Source: Arion vulgaris (lineage: Eukaryota > Mollusca > Gastropoda > Stylommatophora > Arionidae). Taken from it: a stretch of 64,000 bases of DNA. The stretch covers positions 33,492,703 to 33,556,702 of the forward strand of contig CM036771.1 of the NCBI GenBank assembly GCA_020796225.1, written 5' to 3'. Each line of letters opens with the position of its first letter. Within the stretch, counting starts at the first letter, position 1. The notes under the pieces were generated by a model. That model was given only the letters and a program-made list of their open reading frames with translations. It did not search any database and was not told the DNA's origin. The translations under genes were made by a program, and so were the position numbers. Positions 21,600 through 30,375 of this stretch are shown in pieces.

Positions 21600-22990
21600 G
21601 CAGTCATGTTGAAACCATCAGTTACATCCTGAATCCATCTTGTCCGTGGTCTTCATGTTCTTCTCTTTGCCGGTATGCCTCCTTTATGATGATCTTCTCC
21701 GGCCCTTCGTGTCTTTTTATGTATCCAAAATACTTAAATGTTCTCTTTCTTATTTGTATCATCAACCTGTTTTCTTTGATTTTGAGTTCTTTCTGGATAG
21801 ATCTATTTGTTCGTTTCTCTTTCCATGATATACGAAGGACTCTTCTGTAGCTCTTATATTCAAAGACACATATTCATTTACTCACTAACATTTAAATGTG
21901 CTAAAATTATATATTAGATATCTCTGGTTTTCGGTTACTGAGACATGAACATTATAACATTAAAACCGAAATAAGGAATATGGGAAGAAAACGTACTAAA
22001 GTAAACATCCATGACAATGGCACTACACTCAAACAAGTGAAAGAATTCAAATACTTAGGAAACATATTCACAGAAGATGGAAGACTGGACAGAGAGAAAG
22101 GGGCTAAAGTGCAAAAAGCAAATGCTGTAACCTACCAGCTACACCCCACCAGTTAAATCCCCATTGCTAAGGCATTCAAAAATCTCAATGACCTCAAAGC
22201 AACAGATGATCAACAGCATTATCATATATACAGATTACACATAGTACCACAGTATAACGAGTTTTCTACAACAAAACATTAGGAAAGAAGACAAGAGGAA
22301 AACCCCGAGAAAGATGGCTAAATGGCAAAGCAGAATCTTGTCAAAAAGTCAAAATGACAATCACCCAAGCCACCAGAAAGCGAAAGACAAAAACAGAAAA
22401 CTATGACACTGGGCTACAACCCGGTAGCAGTGTGACGACAAAGGAAGATGAAGAGAAAACGTCAAACTACTCATGACAGACACAATGGCGATCAATCTAT
22501 ACCATCAGACTACCTAGGATATGCATATTAATGATTTCTGTGTCAAGTTAGTTAAAGGCGCTCCTGATTCTAACCATCAATTATCTAGTTCTGCTTGTCT
22601 ATTGTCTTTCCCCTGGTTGATTATGGAATAGGTTGTCCACTCTTGCCAATAAGCGTAGCGGTGTGATCTTTAACTCGCTTTCCAGGGCCAAATGTGTCGC
22701 CCTTGTTATGTTATATCCATGTTTATTTAGTGTGATCTTGATATTGTCATCCATCTTTTTCTTGGCTTTCCTTGGCTCATGAACTTCCAAACTTATTAAA
22801 TCGCTATATAGATGAGACTTCTATTGAATGTCCTTGTCGAATAGTCGGTTACTGAGATACGGAAGACCGTCCCTAATTCCATTGTAAACTTCCTGACGAT
22901 CAGTGACATTGGTAAAAACATGGCCGCTCTCTCATTACCGCGAGCACCTGCATGTTCAGGACAGTAAATTAACACACAGTGGTTGAAAAC
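21600..22990. mobile_element. LINE 3' ends (outer right arm)
   Basis: Mirror of the outer left arm. The minus-strand tail is at 21600-21830. The plus-strand RT part at 21950-22480 reads GTTLKQVKEFKYLGNIFTED, then DRE and KEDKRKT-like residues. A minus-strand tail at 22599-22790 reads PRKAKKKMDDNIKITLNKHG. An RNase H end is at 22840-22985. Confidence 0.65.
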
Positions 22991-23129
22991 CTCTATACAC
23001 GATACTAATTTATATCACAACAAGCCATTTGATAACTTACAAGAGCTAATGTGTGCAAACTACATCCTTCAGGAAGAGATGCATCATTAGCAGTCAAAAC
23101 TAACATATACAACAAATATAATGATATGG

Positions 23130-23780
23130 CGTCTGTAGCTTTAGCGGTAGTGAGCTCACAACACAAGTGTACCTGGTGCAAACTTCGCTGCATGCAGTTT
23201 GGAAACAAATTTGTTCGGTGTGAATGATTTTTTAAAAGGTAAAGATAGACCTCACCATTCAGAAAGCAATGAAAAACAAATGAACGCTTAAGTGGTGTCT
23301 AGAAAATCGACAACTAATTTACTGTGGTTGATTGCGAATTTCGTTTTTTCAATGATAAGGAGTCAGATGTATTCGCGTAATGTATAATCGTTTTGACTAT
23401 CAACTCAAACACAAGATAGGTGTGGGTTCAAACAAACACTCGACATTAAACACATGAGTAAAGGAATTGAGCTTTCTACCCCATGTACACTATGTGAAGT
23501 GAAGCTACTTCATACCGTAAGGTCTGAAAAAGCTACATGAAATTATAACGACAAGGACGATTTTGAATGAGAATAATTATAGCAAGTAAAAAAGCATTCA
23601 TTCGTTCGAATTACGCTGCGTACAATTTGGTTGCAAATTGTTTCGCATGTATTTTTAGAACAGGACGATGGCACCACCCGTTAAGATAGCAATGTCAAAC
23701 TACTGAACGTAATAATGCCTAGTAAAATCACACACAGCATTATCTCTTAAACGTTCATGGTTTTTAAGTTTTTAGAAAAA
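23130..23780 (+). mobile_element. two partial S1 SINE copies
   Basis: 23130-23330 has the head GGCGTCTGTAGCTTTAGCGG with a divergent body. 23600-23780 has the body (AATTACGCTGCGTACAATTT, GGACGATGGCACCACCCG, AAAATCACACACAGCATT). Both lie outside the palindrome. Confidence 0.55.
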
Positions 23781-23786
23781 CTACCT

Positions 23787-24650
23787 AGTAAATAAAAAGA
23801 ATCGCATGAATCAGATGTTCTGATCTTCTTGTAAGCGCATAACGTGGTACAACGCACCTTAGGCTCAGATCACATACAAATCCCATATCTTCGTTCCAGG
23901 GCACATGGGTGTCGTTGGCAATGAGAGAGTAGACAGGCTGTCTGGCTCTGCCACTATATCAGGGAGCAAGTCAATGGAAATAGTAGATATTTTAAACGCC
24001 CTCAAAGAGTTTGGCCGTAAAGAAGATTTGCATTAAAATCAATCCATGTCAGCTACTAGATTCGGAGCTGGGATTATCTCTCTCTCTTCTCGCGATCAAC
24101 TTAGAGACTGGTGTACCAGATTTCCCATAAATCACATACATGTGAAAACCTGATTCATGCAGTCTTAGCATGGGTAGGTTTCGTTACATCTTTAGCGCCA
24201 TTTGGAGCTCTGGTGCTTATCCTCGGCGATGTGTCCGGTTTCAGCCAGAGTTTACTAGGATCGCTCTCCGTCAGGTTTTGGCTGTCCCCAGCCGAACTGC
24301 AAGACAGCAGGCTGCTATTTTCTTTTAGGGTAGCTACCCTTAGAAAACCTTCACTCCCGGGATGTTGAGCGTCATCTGCCCAGGTTACAAGTCTTTTTTG
24401 GACTACTTGGTTTGCTTGCAGTCCAGGCTCTGTACGGTTTGCTCCACTAGCCTTTGATTGTCCCCAATCCAACTACATTGCTGGGAGTGAAGATTGATGT
24501 AGCAAGAAAAGAACATCACAATGAGTAGGATTATATCAAAATCGAACTGGTACGGTCAGTCGCTAGACGCTTTTGGAGATAATGCGAAGGGATCTGAGCA
24601 CCTATGGACATGTCCGGAGTGCAATGAAGATATTTCAAACTGAAACTTAA
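23787..24650 (+). mobile_element. S4 SINE stub joined to a LINE RNase H end
   Basis: 23787-23888 is S4 sequence (CTAGTAAATAAAAAGAATCG). From 23890 a LINE end reads FVPGHMGVVGNERVDRLSGS and ATISGSKSMEIVDILNALKE. It is interrupted by an unrelated GC-richer segment (24135-24480) and resumes as GVKIDVARKEHHNE and a terminal HLWTCPEC-like stretch to 24650. Confidence 0.65.
24135..24480. other. unclassified GC-richer insert with two matching hairpins
   Basis: About 340 bp interrupting a LINE. It contains GGCTGTCCCCAGCC (24280-24293) and GATTGTCCCCAATC (24456-24469): two 5-bp stems with the same TCCC loop and compensating stem changes, 176 bp apart, each preceded by TTT. No protein motif recognised. 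Confidence 0.4.
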
Positions 24651-24707
24651 ACAAATCACAGCAAGTGGTTTAACAAGTATTAGAAATTGAGCTTTCAAAG
24701 AAGAAGA

Positions 24708-24830
24708 AGTTTAGTAAAGTTTAGAAGTTTAGTAAAGTTTAGAAGTTTAGTAAAGTTTAGAAGTTTAGTAAAGTTTAGAAGTTTAGTAAAGTTTAGAAGT
24801 TTAGTAAAGTTTAGAAGTTTAGTTAATGCC
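24708..24830. repeat. minisatellite, 18-bp unit, about 6 to 7 copies
   Basis: Units of GTTTAGTAAAGTTTAGAA in tandem. The antisense open frame (KLLNFT repeats) is a by-product. Confidence 0.9.
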
Positions 24831-25289
24831 AGGGAATTATTGAAATGATAATCGTGATTGAATAAAATAAACAAGCAAGAGTTCATCTATTTGTTTGGCA
24901 TAATATTTATTAAAATAATTGAGACGAACTTTATCAATGACATAATGGATACAATGAAAACTAAAGTATATTAAACAGATATATATATATATAATAAGAA
25001 GAACGGATTAGTCCAACAAAAATCTATTCAAGCTTTATCCGTCCATATTATTCTTATTTATTACTCACTCCAACTTTGTTCCGTCGTATTCTGTTAGTTT
25101 GTGCTAATTTACAATTAAGTGGTCTACAAAAATAATGTTTCATGATGAAATGTTGTTGAAAGAACAAACGACAACTTATTTAATGACAGTATTAGCAATT
25201 TGATTGTAATTCTACATTTATAGAGTAGCGAAACACGTAAGAACTAAATACTGTAGTTCAATCAACTCATAACGAACCTAAAATGAAAA

Positions 25290-25560
25290 TGTGACTAAAT
25301 GCGAAAGTGAAACTTGTGACCATTCGTTTTTGTCACAGGTTTTCATTAGGGCCGATGTATATATTGTCTATCTGTTCTGTCTATCTGTTGCAAGAAGTGA
25401 ATTTCTTCACTTCTGTTGTATCTTTTCCTTGATAAAGACCTTTTGGTTGAAACGTTGCTGTGTATCATCATTATTTTTGTATTTTGTAAAACTACTACAG
25501 TACTTTGTTTTTACGTGTTTTGTCATTGCTACATAGTTTTACTTACAGTTTACCCTTATA
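25290..25560 (+). mobile_element. Penelope-like element, 3' stub
   Basis: Non-coding 3' end of the same Penelope-like family as 30.4-33.3 kb. It is recognised by CTTGATAAAGACCTTTTGGT, GAAACGTTGCTGT, TTTGTAAAACTACTACAGTA and a TTTTACGTGTTTTG end. The hammerhead-like motif is at 25429-25454. Confidence 0.65.
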
Positions 25561-25679
25561 TCATTTACAGACTGTAAAACTGTAGAAAAAATTAGTTTAT
25601 GCCAAAAATTGTCTTTTAATAAGATTGTCGATGTTTTATCTATACCTTTATGTACTATTTGTGTTTCAATTGGTTAACC

Positions 25680-26040
25680 CAAAAGAACATGAAAGGAAAA
25701 TTACCAAATGTGAAATGAGATGCTTGAGGAAAGTAGTAATAAAAACAAGAAGAGACCATATAAGAAATGAGGAAATTAGAAGAACAGTCGGAACAAAACC
25801 TGCTATTAGAATTATTGAAAAACAGAGACTCAAATGGTTTGGCCACTTGGTAAGAATGAACTCGAATACACCAGTTGCAAGAGCGTATAACCTGAATATG
25901 GAATAATCAAGAAGAAGGGGCAGACCAAGAAAGAGATGGATTGATGGAGTTATAGACATAATAAAACTCAACAATACCACAGCATATCAAGCGACTGAGC
26001 GTGCACTATCTCGTAAACCGATCATCAGTTAAACCTGCGA
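25680..26040 (+). mobile_element. LINE reverse-transcriptase tail
   Basis: Reads ITKCEMRCLRKVVIKTRRDH, EKQRLKWFGHLVRMNSNT and, after one stop, GRPRKRWIDGVID: the C-terminal part of a LINE ORF2. It lies just downstream of unit M. Confidence 0.8.
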
Positions 26041-26163
26041 CGCCTAACGGCAAAAAAGCAGAGAAGGACAAAAGAAAAAGAAAAAGTAACCCATATTATA
26101 ATCTTTATCTTTACATCACTATTTGTTTTTCAATATATTTAAACCAGTCTTACACCAGATTCC

Positions 26164-26943
26164 TTAAACTGTTCTAGGATTCCTCGTTTCATTAACACTT
26201 CTCGTCTTGTTTCTCAATACTTCAGTGGGTGTGCGATCTTGGTTCCTCATGTTCTCTCTGTCTCTCAATTCTGAAGATGAAATTCGATCTTGTTCCTTAA
26301 CGTTCTCTCTATCTCTCAATTCTGAAGTCGATGGACGATCTTGTTCCTTAACGTTCTCTCTGTCTCTCAATTCTGAAGTCGATGGACGATCTTGTTCTCT
26401 ATTGTTTTCTCTGTCTCTCAATTCTGAAGTGGATGGTCGATCTTGATCCCTATTATTCTCTCTATCTCTCAATTCTGAAATGGATGGTCGATCTTGATCC
26501 CTATTGTTCTCTCTATCTCTCAATTCTAGAGTCGATTGTTGATCTTGTTCACTAACATTCTCTCTGTCTCTCAATTCCGAAGTCGATGGTTGCTCTTGCT
26601 CCCTATCATTCTCTCTATCTCTCAATTCTGATAGTGACATTCGAACACGTTCCCTAACATTCTCTCTATCTCTCAATTCTGAAGTCGATGGCCGATCTTG
26701 TTCCCTATCGTTCTCTCTGTTTCTAAACTGTGGTGAAAATCGATCCTGTTGTCTCAAGTTATCTCCACCTCTCAATTCTGAAGTCGATGTTTTAATTGTG
26801 TCGCTCTGGTCATCATCATGTTGAGAAACAGGAAAACCAGTAAATCTTGCATACTCGTCATCTGGACGTCCGAACAGGTGAACTTGTCGTGAGTTTGACA
26901 TAAACTTGATCGTCATTGTCACGTTTGAGAACTACTGTGAATG
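26164..26943 (-). pseudogene. unit M exon: C1q exon C type with 17-residue repeat tail, frameshifted
   Basis: The acceptor TATTTCAG lies at its 5' side (exon from 26943). Joined in phase 1 to the leader at 28294 it reads TFTVVLKRDNDDQVYVKL, the start of C1q exon C (VVLKLDKDDLVYVK in unit N). Near 26890 two bases are missing relative to N, so the rest (RQVHLFGRPDDEYARFTGF and about 11 repeats of the SELRDRENDREQDRPST kind) lies in another frame, ending at TAA 26164-26166. The array itself is unbroken for about 200 codons. Exons A and B are absent. The frameshift makes it a probable pseudogene unless it is a base-calling error; repeat purity argues for recent function. Confidence 0.7.
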
Positions 26944-27339
26944 CTGAAATAGATAAAGTGAAAACAAAATAATTAGTGCACTTTGTTAAACTTGAAGTTC
27001 AATGGATTTCATACTATAAAAATTAAGGTATATCGAGCTGTCATACTCACAGTGCGAAACGTCGACGGTGTATCAGCGACACTCAAGGAAGGTAAACCCA
27101 TTTCACACAGTCTGCTTCAGAAAAAAACTGAACATCAAATGGCAAGACACGATCCCAGATACCGAGGTCCTAAAGAGACCACCGAGTCCTAACTGTTTCA
27201 GCTGTCCCGCAGATTTCGTAATTTAAATCAATTAAATATTGCACAATGCAAATTGACTTCTTTTTGTCTTCATAGTAATCAAATTGTCTGGTTATTGATT
27301 ACTAAACTGGCGTCCTTGCACTCCGGCCTGAATTATAGG

Positions 27340-28265
27340 TGTTCATTCTCCCCCAGCAATTATCGAAGAGTATGCATACTGATGATCCTCGTTGCTCGCT
27401 GATTAAACACACTTCTCAAGCTGCTTCTCATGCATTAACTTCTACTTGTACAACAGGTAACTCCAAACTGCCTAAATCGCTGGATAGATTCAACATCTAT
27501 TTTAGTGTCCTCATCCAACAGAGAGTCTCGAAGAGACCGAAGAACATCCCCTTATCCATCTTCAACTCCCCAACAATCGATGCTGTTGATGCAAGCATGC
27601 CCGCTCTCTCACTACCGTAAACACCGCATGCCCATGACAGTATACCTACGTAATCCGCTGGAGGTTAGAAACTTCTATTGACGACATCTACTCATACCGA
27701 AACCTGCCCTTATGGATCGTGTGAAGGATCGACTGAGAGTCAGTTACAACAACGGCCCCAGTAAATGAAGACGCAGGGAGCCAATCAGTAACGGCCTCAA
27801 CCTCCATCCTCATACTAGAAGTAGTTGTTCTGTATGCCCCACTTCGTTCTGCTACAACCCTACCATGGACATTAGCCAAAAAATCCCAGCCTGACTTCTC
27901 ACTACGATGAAGCTACACATCGGTATATACAACAACATCATCATCATTTGCATTATCTTCTATCAGTTGCTTAACTGCGAGATCAGCCTTCATGTTGCCC
28001 CAATCTCTACATTCTCTTCCAAGAGTAATGATAACGTTGAATAGTTGGTCATGCTACCATCTGTTGGGAACCATTCTTCCCTTTTGTAGGAAGCAGCCAT
28101 GGTCACATGGCCAATTGTTTTCTCTCAGCCTGTGTCATTCACGACATGCCAAGTTTGATTCTCGTGCCCTTAACATCATTAGTGTTCTTGTGCAGTGGAT
28201 GTCTCATATCCGCAATAACTCGCATATATGTCCTGGCTTAGGCGATTGCATGACGGGAGCGTAGT
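27340..28265 (-). mobile_element. LINE RNase H end in unit M intron
   Basis: Frameshifted antisense copy of the LINE at 50.6-51.65 kb: VHGRVVAERSGAYRTTTSSM, MEVEAVTDWL and VVVTDSQSILHTIHKGRF are readable. The start region, with CSHCCPK-like and MSRME-like residues, lies near 28.2 kb. Confidence 0.75.
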
Positions 28266-28293
28266 GACATAGTATTCAAAATAATTTACTTAC

Positions 28294-28363
28294 TTGCAAT
28301 CTGCCCAATTAACATGAGCAAAGCAGCTCCGAAAGCTGTTATCGACAACATGATGATGGCTTA
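28294..28363 (-). CDS. unit M signal-peptide exon
   Basis: Acceptor CTTTTGCAG, then ATG at 28351-28349. It codes MLSITAFGAALLMLIGQIA plus one base and ends at GCAA|GTAAGT, phase 1. It is the same exon as in units L, R and N. Its only downstream partner found is the C-type exon at 26943. The 5' UTR exon lies at 33667, leaving an intron of about 5.3 kb filled with LINE and Penelope insertions. Confidence 0.8.
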
Positions 28364-28479
28364 CTGCAAAAGAGAATACGAAACTTAACAGACTTTACCC
28401 AGTGAATTGTTAAGGCATTGTTAAAGCTCCCAAAATTTCACTGACAGCTAAACAGCAGATGATCAATAGCATTTTCATA

Positions 28480-28900
28480 CCTACTTTGTGCTACCAGAGC
28501 AAAACATGGAAAATGAGCAAAGCGCAGTTGCAAAAAATAACTACATGTGAAATGCAGTGCCTGCGAAAAGTTACCACCAAGTCAAGAAAAGACAGTCACC
28601 AACATCAGCATAAGAAAGAAAGTTGACACAAAACCTGTTGAAGTACATTAGAAACAAAGAATGAAGTGGTTTGGCCACATAATAAGAATGCATTCAAACC
28701 CCACGGTATACAGAGTCTTCTACAACAGAACATCAGGAACGAAGATGAGAGAAAGACCAAGAAAAATATGTTTAGATGACATAGTAGAATTACGTAAAAG
28801 AGCAAAGATAGCAATCTACTTTAAACAATCCAAGCCACCAGAACAGTGCAAGACAAAAACATAAAACCACGACCGTGGGCAGCAACCCGGTAGCAATGTG
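28480..28900 (+). mobile_element. LINE reverse-transcriptase tail
   Basis: TTCEMQCLRKVTTKSRKD is readable, then a frame-shifted KQRMKWFGHIIRMHS and KMRERPRKICLDDIVELRK. Same family as 1123-1870. Confidence 0.7.
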
Positions 28901-29190
28901 ATGAGAAAATAAGAAAGAAAGACTCAGTGCATATTCATTGTGCATAAATGTTCCTTAACTCCTTGTGGACCAAACACCACACTAAAGGCCTTTTTTTACT
29001 CTTAAAAACATATTTGCCCTGGTACACTAGAAGTTAATGTATAGCTTAATATGTGTGAAAGTTTAAATATCAGTTCTAAATATAGTGAATGAAATTTAAC
29101 AAGGTAAGTATGTTGGACAATGTAAGAAAAAAAGTGAGAGTTAAATTTTTTAAAAAGGAATTAATTTTCGACATCTTTGTTATTATCGAT

Positions 29191-29313
29191 CATCAGACAG
29201 TAGAAGAGATCATCAGACAGTAGAAGAGAGCATCAGACAGTAGAAGAGAGCATCAGACAGTAGAAGAGAGCATCAGACAGTAGAAGAGAGCATCAGACAG
29301 TAGAAGAGAGCCT
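29191..29313. repeat. minisatellite, 20-bp unit, six copies
   Basis: CATCAGACAGTAGAAGAGAG repeated in tandem in the first intron of unit M. Confidence 0.95.
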
Positions 29314-29463
29314 GCGAAATCATAGATAAATACATTACTTCCAAGAAAAATTGAAGAGATGTTGGTCGCGAAAGAAGAAGATGATGCCTACTACCAACTC
29401 AGTAGAGTAGAACAAGCTAATATTATTCAGTTATATACTGGATAAAGTAGGCTTATATACTTT

Positions 29464-29665
29464 ATGTTTATCAAATAGAAGATAAGTGCTACTAACATAT
29501 ACACGTGTAACACCACTATGTTGCCACGTAGTAAGCTAAGATACTATTTGTTTATCAAATAGAAGATAAGTGATACATACACGTGTAACACCACTATGTT
29601 GCCACGTAGTAAGCTAAGATACTATTTGTTTACCAAATAGAAGATAAGTGATACATACACGTGTA
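29464..29665. repeat. minisatellite, about 78-bp unit, about 2.5 copies
   Basis: Units include TTATCAAATAGAAGATAAGT, ACACGTGTAACACCACTATG and GCCACGTAGTAAGCTAAGAT. Confidence 0.85.
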
Positions 29666-29689
29666 ACACCCCTACATTGTTTGAGATAT

Positions 29690-30180
29690 ATCTTACAATG
29701 TAACAGAAGTTACTGTTCCTGGCGTGTAAGGGGAGAAACCCTGAATACTATATTTTAGTTGTAGATCCCTTTGATTGTTTTATTCACACAGTTCATGACA
29801 GCTCATCATGTGTCACATGGGAATATTTTTAGGAGACCTGAGTTGTGTGAACGAAGTCGGGGTTTTTGGTACGTGAGTCTGAACAGCCAGAGACAGAAGA
29901 ATGGACCGGACGGTCGATGCTTAGACTGTCAGGGAACTAGGGATAGTTGATTTATTCATCAGTGATATTCAATGTTCAGTCTCATCTCGTTAGATAGATG
30001 TATCATGATTTGCCACTGGAGATGTGGGTCCGAGTGACTGTATTCCCTCCAAGATATAACGTCTGTTTGGTGTCAGATATGGAGATATCTTCATTCTGAA
30101 GGAGAGCGCCGAGATATCTTCATTTTGAAGGTGAACGCCAACGTATTCAACAGCAGTCTTGTCTTTTAGACTGAGATATC
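29690..30180. other. non-coding segment, unclassified (possible solo LTR)
   Basis: More GC-balanced than the flanks, without ORFs. A 29-bp piece (GAGATATCTTCATT...GAACGCC) is repeated in tandem near 30.09-30.14 kb. It abuts LINE RT sequence. No terminal inverted repeats or target duplications were confirmed. Confidence 0.3.
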
Positions 30181-30199
30181 GTTATTTTCCACTAGGCAT

Positions 30200-30375
30200 G
30201 CCTTCCATTCCCAGCAAAGTCCTCACTAGGGTTATTCTGGACAGGATGAAAGACGCTATAGACCAGAGGCTTAGGGGCGAACAGGCTGGATTCCGGAAAG
30301 ATAGATCTTGCAATGACCAGATAGCCACCTTAAGAATCATAGTGGAACAAACAATGGAGTGGCAGGCTCCGCTCT
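30200..30375 (+). mobile_element. LINE reverse-transcriptase core fragment
   Basis: Codes IPSKVLTRVILDRMKDAIDQ, then EQAGFRKDRSCNDQIATLRI: the conserved RT block before the catalytic palm in RTE- and CR1-like LINEs. It stops abruptly where the Penelope-like element begins. Confidence 0.8.

Larger units (their letters stand above)
11738..22990. repeat. right arm of the large imperfect inverted repeat
   Basis: Mirror of 579-10532. It carries unit R on the plus strand. Arm-specific additions are a 43-bp minisatellite, an S4 SINE and LINE tails in intron 1, a LINE with a 9-bp target-site duplication at 20038-20801, and about twice the length of the 51-bp coding array. Confidence 0.85.

Noticed and set aside
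24155..24472. 105-codon minus-strand ORF in the GC-richer insert
   Set aside because: No recognisable motif; the length is expected by chance in GC-richer DNA.
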